Assembly (NCBI RefSeq): GCF_014203545.1
Contig: NZ_JACHJG010000012.1
Coordinates: forward strand, 124,001-188,000
DNA length: 64,000 bases
Source: Streptomyces netropsis
GTDB taxonomy: Bacteria > Actinomycetota > Actinomycetes > Streptomycetales > Streptomycetaceae
Reading direction: 5' to 3'
The position numbers were made by a program, and so were the translations under genes. The notes beneath the pieces were generated by a model. That model had not been told where the DNA came from. It saw only the letters and a list, made by a program, of their open reading frames with translations, and did no database searches. Shown one piece after another: positions 7,936 to 16,418 of the stretch; positions within the stretch are counted from its first letter, which is position 1, and every line of letters starts with the position of its first letter.

Positions 7936-9094
7936 GTCGTACGGGGTTGTTGCTGACTGGCTCAACTCCGGGGGCGTCCCCACGACGGCGGACATTGCCC
8001 GCATTCGGGCAGGAGCGTCCAAGGAAAATACGCGGTTGGAGGGTGAGAAGGCGAAGCCTCGGGGGCCAGGTGGATGGCGTCCTCGGTGCGCTCCATTCTG
8101 ACTTCACGGTCTCTGCTGGGCGAGTACGTGCGCGCAGACGGTACGGTTGTTCGTCACGCTGATGGCTCTCCGGTGATGATCGGGGAACCTGTTCTCACCG
8201 AGGTCGAATGGCTTCAGCTGCAGGAGGTCGTGAGCCTGGTCAAGAAGACACAGGGACCTCGGCGGGTCTCGCCGGTACGGGGCTTCCTGTTCTGCGACGG
8301 CCCAGGGGCCGCGGTGGCTCCGCACAGCCTGTACTGGACGAAGGGCGGGGATGGCACGGCCCGGACCCGGAGCAGGACCGCCCGTATCCGATGCGACGGG
8401 CGCAAGGCCACAGGGCTCAAGCCGTGCCTTGGTCACTCGTGGCCCCCGGACATGCTGTACGGGCTCATGGAAGCTGCCTTCAAGTTCCAGGCGGGCCGGA
8501 TCCCGGTTCAAGAGCGTAGGACGGTTGCTGACGGTTCCAGAGCGTTGCAGGTGGCGGTCCTGGATGGTCGTATGGCCGAGCTCGGAGCGGAGTTCAAGGC
8601 GGGCCATCTCTCCGCTGTCGAGTTCGCCGGGCATCTCAGGGAAGTGGCGAGGCAGCGGGAGGAACTGACGAATGCTCCTGCGGCCAAGCCGGTGGAGCAG
8701 TGGGTGGCCGTGCGGAAGCACGTCCCGGGCTGCACAGGTGGGGGCTGTCCGTGTCCTGCCATGACCTACGCGGAGTGGTGGGATGCTTCGACTCCGGAGG
8801 AGCGGCGCGAGAAGCTGCTGGCCTGGGGGGTGAAGGTCTATGCCGGCACTCGGGGCTTGCGCTTCGAGTACGGCAAGGGTTTTCCCGCTCAGGTGCAGCT
8901 GAGTGAATCGAATCTCAACTCACTCAGCTGCACCTGAGTTGAGATTCGATGGTTCTCATGCCGAGGCGGGGCCGGGCACGGTTTCGGTGGTCATAGACCC
9001 GGGTGCGTGGACTGCCGAGTTGATGACTCATGAGGGAGAGGTGACTGCGTTCCCTCTCCCTGGGGGGACTCGGGCGGTAGCCCTGGCTGCGTGA
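7936..9094 (+). pseudogene. Large serine integrase remnant (copy 2)
   Basis: Recognisable large serine recombinase parts run in order: VVADWLNSGGVPTT and the AKPRG linker, a frame change near 8066-8071, then WMASSVRSILTSRSLLGEYV, a degenerate zinc-ribbon region (FLFCDG, RIRCDG, KPCLGHSW), a coiled-coil stretch and the C-terminal KLLAWGVKVYAGTRG segment. The N-terminal catalytic serine domain is absent, cut off at the IS junction. A 31-bp insertion at 8907-8937 adds a premature stop. The natural frame resumes to a stop at 9092-9094. Three independent lesions make it non-functional. Confidence 0.8.
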
Positions 9095-9321
9095 GCAGCC
9101 AGGGGTGAATGTTTCGCACCGTGTTCCGCTCGGCGTCAGTGCCCTTGTGCGGTGAAGGCCGCATAGGCGGCCTCGTCGAAGAGGACGAAGCGGACCTCTT
9201 CGACGGACGTGTCCGTGGTCTTCACCGTCTCGACGGCGATGCGTGCCGCGTCGTCCATCGGCCAGCGGAAGATCCCGGTGGAGATCGCCGGGAAGGCCAC
9301 CGTTCGGGCTCCCAGCTCGTC
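8795..9321. repeat. Direct repeat copy 2 (integrase tail + macro 3' end)
   Basis: Matches 3185-3680 at over 98% apart from one 31-bp insertion at 8907-8937. The two copies are in direct orientation 5.6 kb apart, so homologous recombination between them would delete the MFS gene and all the insertion-sequence material. Confidence 0.9.
9081..9104. terminator. Bidirectional hairpin terminator (copy 2)
   Basis: The same CCCTGGCT/AGCCAGGG hairpin as at 3440-3463, placed between the integrase remnant and the convergent macro-domain gene. Confidence 0.55.
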
Positions 9322-9645
9322 GGCGACCCGGAGCGATTCGCGGTAGCAGGAGGCCAGAAGGTCCGAGCGGTCCTCCTCCCGGGAGAACACCGGGCCCACG
9401 GTGTGGATGACCCATCGAGCCTGGAGGCGGCCCGCCGTCGTGGCGACGGCGCGGCCGGTGGCGAGGCCCTTGCCGTAGTGGGAGGCGCGCAGATCACGGC
9501 ACGCGCTGAGGATCTCGGGGCCGCCCGCGCGGTGGATGGCGCCGTCGACGCCCCCGCCGCCGAGGAGGGAGGAGTTCGCCGCGTTGACGATGGCGTCCAC
9601 GTGCTGCTTGGTGATGTCGCCCCGCACGAAGGTGATGGTGGTCAT
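9136..9645 (-). CDS. Macro-domain protein (ADP-ribose/O-acetyl-ADP-ribose hydrolase type)
   Basis: A complete 169-residue macro domain. Visible family motifs are VRGDITKQHVDAIVNAANSS, LLGGGGVDGAIH (ADP-ribose and catalytic loop), HTVGPVF and PAISTGIFRWP. Such proteins bind or hydrolyse ADP-ribose derivatives and in MacroD-type members remove mono-ADP-ribose. ATG at 9645 gives the normal N-terminus MTTITFVRGD, so longer in-frame readings upstream are rejected. Its 3' third is shared with the broken copy at 3495-3770. It is divergent from the large operon starting at 9885, so a shared function is possible but unproven. Confidence 0.9.
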   Translation of the reverse strand: MTTITFVRGDITKQHVDAIVNAANSSLLGGGGVDGAIHRAGGPEILSACRDLRASHYGKGLATGRAVATTAGRLQARWVIHTVGPVFSREEDRSDLLASCYRESLRVADELGARTVAFPAISTGIFRWPMDDAARIAVETVKTTDTSVEEVRFVLFDEAAYAAFTAQGH

Positions 9646-9884
9646 GTAGCCATCTTCGCTCACCGCGCCGTCGCGGCCGGAGCGAGATTCCGGGGGCGTA
9701 CGGTGAGGCGACATGCTCCGCGCGCGAATGACACCGTGCGCCCTCACCGCGCCGTGTGCATCGGCGGGACGAAAAAAGTCATTCCATACCACTGCTCGAT
9801 CGCCCTGCTGCTGCCAACCTGCAACCTGGACACGCCGAAACATGGGACGGATCTTCCGTCTCCGGCAGGCCATCGGGGGATCAC

Positions 9885-10982
9885 ATGGCACGGGCGGACA
9901 GCTGCCTTCGGCCTGCCGCGCGAGCGGTTCGGCCTCGGCTCCACGGAACGGTGGTACGGGTACTGGTCGCGCTGGGCGCGGTGGTGGCGCTGAGTGCGCC
10001 GTCGTCGCCGGCCCGCAGCAGTGTCCCGGCGGAGTTGAGCCTGACGGCCGAGGCGCTGGGGCGCACGCAGCAGCACGGGACCCTGCTCGTGAGGGTGCCG
10101 GAGAAGCTCGACTTCAGCGGCGGCGACATCCAGCAGGGTGTGCGGAAGGTTCTCGAGGCGCGCAAGGACCGGTACCTGATCGTGGACCTGACCGGCTCCC
10201 GCCACAGCGGAGAGGCCGGCACCATGCTCCTGCTCCTGGCGAATGAACGCGTGATCCCGGATGACTTGGCTGTCGAATCGCTCCAGAAGAGCGGAGACGT
10301 CCTCGAGTCGCGGGAGGCGGCGGAGCTCTGCCGAGGGAACAACGCCACGGTGTGCGACCTGCTGCGGCAAAAGGGGAAGCTGGATCAGCAAGCGATCAAG
10401 AGCCACCTGCAATCCGGCAAGGCTAGCGCTCCTCAAGTCCGGCAGCACGCCGCCAAACTGACGCTGCCACAGAATCAGTCGGTCACCAAGCCGCCCCAGA
10501 AGGGGGCCGACGCACAGCGCCCCACAGGCAGCGGCGGAGGCCCGGACCCGACCGATGTCCTGCTGATCGCCCTCGTGGCCCTCCTCGCCCTCGTCGCCCT
10601 GGCCGTCTTCAAGACCAGGCGCCCCGTCGTCACAGCCGGCACCGGCCGTCCGCTGCCGCCGGGCTTCCTCCTGTCGGGGGCGCCGACATCCGCGGACCGG
10701 CCGTCGTCAGTGCCCACGGGCCGGCCTCGCCTGGCCGTCGTGCGGCGGCCGTTGGACGGGCCCGTGCGGACCGCGGTCGTGCGGACGTGCCTGCGGCCTC
10801 AGGGGTACGTCGAGTTCGACGGCTGGCTGCACCGGGCGACGTGGGCCGGACCTCCGCTCACCCCGCCGCGGCCCGGAGCGAGGGTCGACGTCGTGGGCCC
10901 GGAATCCGGGCGGCTGGAGGCCTTCGCGCCCGGTGGCCTCGGGCACGCCGACGGCCACGCTCGCGGCAGCGCGCCGCCCTGA
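9885..10982 (+). CDS. Membrane protein with NfeD-like C-terminal domain
   Basis: First gene of the 11-gene operon, 365 residues from ATG 9885 (GGGGGA just upstream). It has an N-terminal hydrophobic signal or anchor (VVRVLVALGAVVALSAP, about 24-40), then an extracytoplasmic region containing VRVPEKLDFSGGDIQQGVRK and LIVDLTGSRHSGEAGTML. A strong TM segment follows (VLLIALVALLALVALAVF, about 225-243), then a cytoplasmic C-terminal domain with PVRTAVVRTCLRPQGYVEFDG and ARVDVVGPESGRLEAF. That tail fits the NfeD OB-fold. It may anchor the system to the membrane or sense envelope stress. No known family covers the middle region. Confidence 0.75.
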   Translation: MARADSCLRPAARAVRPRLHGTVVRVLVALGAVVALSAPSSPARSSVPAELSLTAEALGRTQQHGTLLVRVPEKLDFSGGDIQQGVRKVLEARKDRYLIVDLTGSRHSGEAGTMLLLLANERVIPDDLAVESLQKSGDVLESREAAELCRGNNATVCDLLRQKGKLDQQAIKSHLQSGKASAPQVRQHAAKLTLPQNQSVTKPPQKGADAQRPTGSGGGPDPTDVLLIALVALLALVALAVFKTRRPVVTAGTGRPLPPGFLLSGAPTSADRPSSVPTGRPRLAVVRRPLDGPVRTAVVRTCLRPQGYVEFDGWLHRATWAGPPLTPPRPGARVDVVGPESGRLEAFAPGGLGHADGHARGSAPP

Positions 10983-11025
10983 GGTCCGTACCGGAACATC
11001 AACGCATCGAACATCGGGGGACAAC

Positions 11026-11826
11026 GTGATATCCGGAATACCGAAGCGGCCACCCGTGCCGCCGCAGGACCTGCCCACGCAGGACATGCCCGCGTCCTTC
11101 AACGACATCGAGATCGAGAACAACAACGCCCAGCGGCTTCCGCTGCTGCTCCTCCTCGACACCTCCAGCTCCATGGCCGGTGAGCCCATCCGCCTGCTCA
11201 ACGAGGCACTGGCCTCCTGGGGGCACGAGATCAGGGACGACCCGGCGCTCGGCAACAGCGTCGAGATCGCCCTGGTGACCTTCGGCGGCGCGGGCATCGC
11301 CATCTGGCAGGGGCCGCACGAGCTGGCCCCGGGAGCCCCGGTCAGCCCGTTCGTACCCGCCCAGCTGTTCCAGCCGCCGCGGCTCGCCGCCTGTGGGGTT
11401 ACCCTGCTGACCGAGGCGGTGGAGACGGCGATACCCCTGGTGGCGGCCCGCAAGACGGAACTGAGGCGCAAGGGCCTGCAGTACTACCGTCCGCAGGTCT
11501 GTCTGGTGACGGACGGCCTGCCGACCGACACGGCAGGGCGGGTCACCTCGGCGTGGCGGCGGCTGATCCCGGTACTCGCCGCGGAGCAGCAGGCGAAGAG
11601 GTTCCGCTTCTACGCCTTCGGTATCGGCGGCATCAGCGAGTACGGGCAGCAGGTGCTGCGCGAGCTGGCCCCGACGTACCACGCAACGCTTCAGGGGTTC
11701 CCCTTCCGGGACCTGCTCCAGACCATGTCGGCCAGCGCCGGCGCGGAGCAGAGGGGCGCGGAGGAGGAGACGTTCGAGCAGCTCTTCGCCCGCTTCAAGA
11801 CACAGCGTTCCGCGTGGGACGCCTGA
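11026..11826 (+). CDS. TerY-like von Willebrand factor A domain protein
   Basis: 266 residues. GTG at 11026 is selected because GGGGG lies 5 bp upstream. The metal-ion-dependent adhesion site is complete: DTSSS at residues 45-49, a threonine in GVTLLTEAV and an aspartate in LVTDGLPTD. FYAFGIGG and a C-terminal helix follow. It closely resembles TerY, the vWA component of the TerY-P triad, a vWA/PP2C/kinase module described in Ter-linked stress systems. The next two genes supply exactly the phosphatase and the kinase. Likely a cytosolic metal-dependent scaffold. Confidence 0.88.
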   Translation: MISGIPKRPPVPPQDLPTQDMPASFNDIEIENNNAQRLPLLLLLDTSSSMAGEPIRLLNEALASWGHEIRDDPALGNSVEIALVTFGGAGIAIWQGPHELAPGAPVSPFVPAQLFQPPRLAACGVTLLTEAVETAIPLVAARKTELRRKGLQYYRPQVCLVTDGLPTDTAGRVTSAWRRLIPVLAAEQQAKRFRFYAFGIGGISEYGQQVLRELAPTYHATLQGFPFRDLLQTMSASAGAEQRGAEEETFEQLFARFKTQRSAWDA

Positions 11827-11846
11827 GCGACGGAGGCGGGGACGAG

Positions 11847-12719
11847 GTGTCGGGGGTGGTGGGAACGGGGCGGTCCCAAGGGGCGACATGGCGGGTGCAC
11901 GGCCTGAGCGTGCGCGGGTACCGGCACGTGCAGCAGGGGTTGCCCTGTCAGGACGCCTGGGGACAGGTGTGCGTGGGCCCGCACGGTGCCCGGGTCACGG
12001 TGCTGGCCGTGGCCGACGGGGCCGGCAGCAGGCCCCGGTCCGAAGAGGGCGCACACCTGGCGATCCGGCTCGCCACCTCGGTGTTCGGGCGGCGTCTCGC
12101 CTCCTTCCCGACCGTGCCGGGCGAGGGGGACACCCTCGCCCGGCTCCAACGGGACGCCTTCCGGGAGGTCGTGGACACCTTCCTCGACGACACCCGGGAG
12201 CTGGCCGGGGACAGGGGCGGTCCGGAGGACTTCGCCACCACCCTCACCGTGCTGGCGCTCGGCCCCGGCTGGGTGGGTCACACCTCCCTGGGTGACGGAT
12301 TCGCGGTGCTCCGCGCCGGTGAGACGGACGGCGCACCGCAGTTCCACCTCCTGCCGCAGCCGGAGCCACCGGGGGAGTACGGAAACGAGACGACGTTCCT
12401 CAGCTCGCCCGACGCCGCGTCGCGGGTGCGGATCGACTGCGTCCGTGACGACGGGGTCGACGGTGTGCTGCTGTCCACCGACGGTCTGGCCCAGGCGGCC
12501 CTGTCCACCACGGACGGACGGGGGCCGGCGCCCAACCGGTCGTTCGCCGCCTCCGTGCTGCGCGCGCTGGACCGGCCGGGCCCGGACCCGCAGGCCGACG
12601 CCGAGGACCTGGGGGCGCTGCTGCGCTCGCACCGCCTCACCGCGCTGAACGCCGACGACAAGACTCTCGTCCGGGCGGTGCGCGGAGCCCGGCGGGAGTG
12701 GGGGAGGGGCCTGTCGTGA
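11847..12719 (+). CDS. PP2C-family Ser/Thr phosphatase (TerY-P triad)
   Basis: 290 residues, GTG start at 11847 preceded by GGAGGCGGGG. Metal-binding PP2C motifs are visible: CQDAW near residue 34, VADGAGS (D57), HTSLGDGFAVL, LLSTDGLAQ and the C-terminal LNADDKTLV. It belongs to the single-domain PP2C_2 group that accompanies TerY and a kinase. Expected to dephosphorylate targets of the kinase encoded next. The stop overlaps the kinase start as GTGA. Confidence 0.88.
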   Translation: MSGVVGTGRSQGATWRVHGLSVRGYRHVQQGLPCQDAWGQVCVGPHGARVTVLAVADGAGSRPRSEEGAHLAIRLATSVFGRRLASFPTVPGEGDTLARLQRDAFREVVDTFLDDTRELAGDRGGPEDFATTLTVLALGPGWVGHTSLGDGFAVLRAGETDGAPQFHLLPQPEPPGEYGNETTFLSSPDAASRVRIDCVRDDGVDGVLLSTDGLAQAALSTTDGRGPAPNRSFAASVLRALDRPGPDPQADAEDLGALLRSHRLTALNADDKTLVRAVRGARREWGRGLS

Positions 12720-13879
12720 CGGGCCGGAAGGTGCGGTTGAACGGCCGGCCGGTCGTCCTGCTCGACCCGCCGCTGGGCTCGGGCCTGGAGGCAGCCGTCC
12801 ACGGAGTGGAGGGCGCGGACGAACTGGTGGTCAAGGTCTACCACGAGCCCGACGCGGCCCGGGAGCACCGGCTGAGGCGGATGCTGTCCCTGAGCCCGCT
12901 GGCCGGCCGCCCGGTGGGCAGCGGCCAGCCGCCCGAGCTGGCCTGGCCGGTGGGTCTCGCGTACACGGCGGACGGTACGTTCCTCGGCTACGGCATGGGC
13001 CGCTACGCCGGCCCGGAACACGTGCAACTCACCGGGTTGTTCAGCCGCGACCAGCGGCTGCGCCGGTTCCCCGAGAAGGCCGACTGGCGGTTCCTGCTCG
13101 GCGTCTGCTGGAACCTGGCGTTCATGACGGCCCGGCTGCACCACGAGGGCCTGGTCATCGGGGACTTCTCCGCCAAGAACGTGGTCGTCGACCAGCGGGG
13201 CTTCGCGACGTTCCTGGACTGCGACTCCATCGGCTTCACCGACCCGGTGACGGGCGAGGCGTTCCCGGCCTCCCTGCACACCCCCGACTACGCGGCCCCG
13301 GAACGGCTGGCCGGTGCCCCCGGCAGTGCGCACAGCGACGACTTCGCCTTGGCGGTGCTGATCTACCAGTTGCTCAGCGCCGGGTACCACCCCTTCGGCG
13401 GGGTGCCCCGCGACAGCGAGGACGACGTACAGATCTCGGACAACATCACCGCCAGCCGGTGCTTCGTCGTACGGCCGGAGTCGGTGTACCTGCCGCGCGG
13501 TGTGATCGACCCGACGGTGCTGCCGCCCGCGGTGCTGGAGCTGGCCCGGCAGACGTTCGGGCCGGGAATGCGGGACGTGACGCTACGGCCCTCGGCCCGG
13601 CAGTGGCTGGAGGCACTGGAGCAGGCACGGGCCGCGGGCGCGGTGACCACGTGTCCCAGTCGCCCGCGCCACACCCACAGCACGCACCTGGCCCGCTGCC
13701 CGTGGTGCGACCGGGCCCGGCTGACGGGCCACGATGCCTTCAACCCGCCGTCGGCACCGCCCGCCCCCGGCCCCGACCCGCGGCTCGACTTCCCCGAGTT
13801 CCCGCCGGAGTGGCTCAAGGTCATCGCAGTGGTGTCGGCCGTCCTCCTCGTCATCATGCTGCTCGCCTCGGTGAGGTGA
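12716..13879 (+). CDS. Protein kinase-like with C-terminal Zn cluster and TM segment
   Basis: 387 residues from GTG 12716, overlapping the PP2C stop. The kinase fold spans about 10-305: LVVKVYHEP (Lys40), GDFSAKNVVV replacing the usual catalytic loop (D150, N155), LDCDSIGF in place of DFG (D168/D170), and YAAPERL as the activation-loop end. A Cys/His cluster follows (C313, H319-H324, C328-P-W-C331), then a Pro-rich linker and a single TM helix (about 368-384) at the C-terminus. Kinase plus Zn ribbon is the hallmark of the TerY-P triad. The membrane tail adds an envelope location. Confidence 0.85.
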   Translation: MTGRKVRLNGRPVVLLDPPLGSGLEAAVHGVEGADELVVKVYHEPDAAREHRLRRMLSLSPLAGRPVGSGQPPELAWPVGLAYTADGTFLGYGMGRYAGPEHVQLTGLFSRDQRLRRFPEKADWRFLLGVCWNLAFMTARLHHEGLVIGDFSAKNVVVDQRGFATFLDCDSIGFTDPVTGEAFPASLHTPDYAAPERLAGAPGSAHSDDFALAVLIYQLLSAGYHPFGGVPRDSEDDVQISDNITASRCFVVRPESVYLPRGVIDPTVLPPAVLELARQTFGPGMRDVTLRPSARQWLEALEQARAAGAVTTCPSRPRHTHSTHLARCPWCDRARLTGHDAFNPPSAPPAPGPDPRLDFPEFPPEWLKVIAVVSAVLLVIMLLASVR

Positions 13880-13883
13880 CGGG

Positions 13884-15614
13884 ATGCCGCCGTTCCTCGG
13901 TCCCACGGGCATTCACGGCCATGTCTTCGACCGGATCGCCCGTGCCGTCGATCCCGCCGACCCGGCGGCCGCCGACCTGTTGGCCGTCGTCGGCGCCGCG
14001 CGGGCCCGGATGAGCACGCCGATGCGGGTGGCCGTGGCCGGACAGATCAAACGCGGGAAGACGACACTGGTCAACGCGTTGCTCGGTGAGGAGGTCGCCG
14101 ACACCGGGCGACTGGAACTGACCTTCAACGTATGCGAGTTCCACCACGCCGAGCGTCCTCGGCTGCTCGTCCACTTCAAGGACGGCAGGCCCGCCAGGGA
14201 GTTACCGCCCGGTGCGCTGTCGCGGCTGACCGTGCGCGACCCCGCCGGGATGCGGCTGCTGCGCGCCGTACGCAAGGTGGAGGTGGGCCGTCCCAGTCCG
14301 CTGTTGCGCCACTTCCGGCTGGTGGACACCCCGGGCCTGGGCAGTGCGCACGGCACCGACGCCGAGAACACCCTGGCCTTCCTGGGCATCGACGACCCGG
14401 GGCAGCGGGCGGACGCCGCCGGAGCGCTGCGGCGGCTGGGACGTGACGTCCGGTCGGTGCACGCCGAGAGCGCTGCCGAGATGGGCCGCGCCGACGCCGT
14501 CGTCTTCGCCTTCAGCCGGGGCCTCGGCCGGGCCGACCAGCAGGCCGTCGACTCCTTCGCCGGGGCGTACGGCGCGGTGGTGAGCCCCCTGAAGGCCTTC
14601 GGTGTGCTCACCCGTGCCGACCAGTACTGGCCGCCCGCCGGCGAGGTGGGCCCGGACGGACTGCCCGCCGACCCCATGGCCTACGACCCCATGGCGACGG
14701 CCCGCCGCATCGCCGACTCCTGTGGTGAACGGCCCGCCGTGCGGCGCGTGTTCCGCACCGTCCTCCCCGTCGCGGGGCTGCTGGGAGTGGCGGCACAGTG
14801 CATGCCGTCCGCCGCGTTCGAGCCGCTCGCGGACCTGGCGAAGACTCCGCCGCACCGGCTCGCGGAGCTGATGGAGGACGTCAACCTCTTCTGCGTCCGT
14901 GACGACCCGCAGTTGCCCGTACCTGCCGGGACCCGGGCCGCCCTGGTGGACCGGATGGGCGCCTGGGGTGTCTTCCTCGCCTGCGGTGCCCTGCGCGACG
15001 GCCTGGACGAGGACGCCACCCGCCGCTTGCTGCTGGAGCGCAGCGGCGTCGTCGCGCTGCGCGAACAGATCCTGCGGCACTTCGGCAACCGCGCCGCGCT
15101 GATCAAGCTCGACCACGGCCAACGGGAGATCGCCGAGGAGGTGGCCCGGCTGCGCACGACGGCGCAGCTCGCCGACCGGCCCCCGCCGGCCGTGGCGGGA
15201 CGGGTGGCCGCACTGCTGGAGGACATGAGGGTCACCGACCCCGGCCCCGGCGAACTGGCCGCCCTGGCCGCCTACTACCGGGGCGGGCTGAACCTGACGG
15301 CGGAGGAGGAGTCCCAGCTGCTGGCGGTGACCGGCGAGTCGGGTCCGGGCTGCGCCGCCCGACTGGGCCTTCCGGCGGGCACCCCGGTGGCCACCCTCCT
15401 GCGGACGGCCCGCCGCCACGTCGCCCACTGGGCCGCACGCTGCTGCGACCCGCTGCTCGACCGGCCCACGCTCGCCGTCGCACGCGTGGTCCTGCGGTCG
15501 TACGAGCGGGTCGCCGACCTGGTCGGCCGGGCGCAGACGCTGCTGTACGGAGACTGCCACGAAGGGCCGGGCGGGGCCGTCGGGGACGAGACGGACGGAG
15601 GGAACGGCCGGTGA
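13884..15614 (+). CDS. Dynamin-like GTPase 1
   Basis: 576 residues, ATG 4 bp after the kinase stop. GTPase motifs: P-loop GQIKRGKTT (53-61), a switch threonine near LELTFNV, DTPG at 148-151, and a TRAD-type G4 in VLTRADQYW. The remainder is helical (residues 330-560) without an obvious TM pair. The family remodels membranes, often as two partners working together, and a second dynamin-like gene lies 2 kb downstream. The C-terminus overlaps the next start by GTGA. Confidence 0.85.
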   Translation: MPPFLGPTGIHGHVFDRIARAVDPADPAAADLLAVVGAARARMSTPMRVAVAGQIKRGKTTLVNALLGEEVADTGRLELTFNVCEFHHAERPRLLVHFKDGRPARELPPGALSRLTVRDPAGMRLLRAVRKVEVGRPSPLLRHFRLVDTPGLGSAHGTDAENTLAFLGIDDPGQRADAAGALRRLGRDVRSVHAESAAEMGRADAVVFAFSRGLGRADQQAVDSFAGAYGAVVSPLKAFGVLTRADQYWPPAGEVGPDGLPADPMAYDPMATARRIADSCGERPAVRRVFRTVLPVAGLLGVAAQCMPSAAFEPLADLAKTPPHRLAELMEDVNLFCVRDDPQLPVPAGTRAALVDRMGAWGVFLACGALRDGLDEDATRRLLLERSGVVALREQILRHFGNRAALIKLDHGQREIAEEVARLRTTAQLADRPPPAVAGRVAALLEDMRVTDPGPGELAALAAYYRGGLNLTAEEESQLLAVTGESGPGCAARLGLPAGTPVATLLRTARRHVAHWAARCCDPLLDRPTLAVARVVLRSYERVADLVGRAQTLLYGDCHEGPGGAVGDETDGGNGR

Positions 15615-16417
15615 CCTGGAACACGTACGACGGGGGCTCGAACGCCTACGACGGGGAGGGGTTCGAGCCGGCGATGGACCCGGTGTCCGGCGGGGACCTC
15701 TTCGACCCGACGGACCTCACGGGCACCCCGGACCCCGTGGAGTGGACGGATTTCCTGGACCCGCACGACGGCGCGGAGATCGACCACGGTGACGCCCCGG
15801 CCCTCGTGGGCGCCGCCGACCTGCCGAACTACGTCTCCGCCCACAGCGACCCCCACGCCGTCGTCGGCGACCCGGGCGGCGCCATGGGCGTATGGCATCA
15901 GCACACCGGCGAGGGCGGCTGCGCGATCGGCGCCCAGGGCATGGTCCTCGAGTACCTCACGGGCGAGCGGGTCAGCGAGGAGCAGCTCACGGCGGAGGCA
16001 GCGGCCAGAGGATGGTTCGACGGCGCGGGCACCTCGCCGGACGCGGTGGGGAACCTGCTGGAACTGCACGGCGTCCGGGTGGACCACACCGAGGGCGCGT
16101 CCCTGGCCCAGCTCCAGGAGGTACTGAGCCGTGGCGACGCCGCCATCGTCGGCCTCGACGCGGACGAGATCTGGGCACCGGGCCACGACCTGGCCGACGA
16201 CACCGTGGGAGACCTGCCGGGCATCCCCGGTCAGGACGCCAACCACGCCGTCTGGGTCACGGGGTTCGACCACAGCGACCCCGCCCGTCCCATGGTGGTG
16301 CTCAACGATTCCGGACACCCCGACGGCCAAGGCCTGATGGTCCCGCTGGACGAGTTCATGGACGCCTGGCAGGACTCCGGCAACCTCCTGGTCACCGCCG
16401 AACGCCCGGAGGCATGA
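15611..16417 (+). CDS. C39-like papain-fold protein
   Basis: 268 residues, GTG 15611 overlapping the previous stop. The first ~65 residues are acidic and disordered-looking (Asp/Gly-rich). The rest fits a C39-like cysteine-peptidase fold: GGCAIGAQ with C104 and the oxyanion Q108, DANHAVWVTGF with H212, and LNDSGH with N232. All three catalytic residues are present, so proteolysis or transpeptidation is plausible. Alternatively the triad serves binding only. No signal peptide, so it is probably cytoplasmic. It could process a partner encoded in the operon. Confidence 0.7.
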   Translation: MTWNTYDGGSNAYDGEGFEPAMDPVSGGDLFDPTDLTGTPDPVEWTDFLDPHDGAEIDHGDAPALVGAADLPNYVSAHSDPHAVVGDPGGAMGVWHQHTGEGGCAIGAQGMVLEYLTGERVSEEQLTAEAAARGWFDGAGTSPDAVGNLLELHGVRVDHTEGASLAQLQEVLSRGDAAIVGLDADEIWAPGHDLADDTVGDLPGIPGQDANHAVWVTGFDHSDPARPMVVLNDSGHPDGQGLMVPLDEFMDAWQDSGNLLVTAERPEA

Positions 16418-16418
16418 G

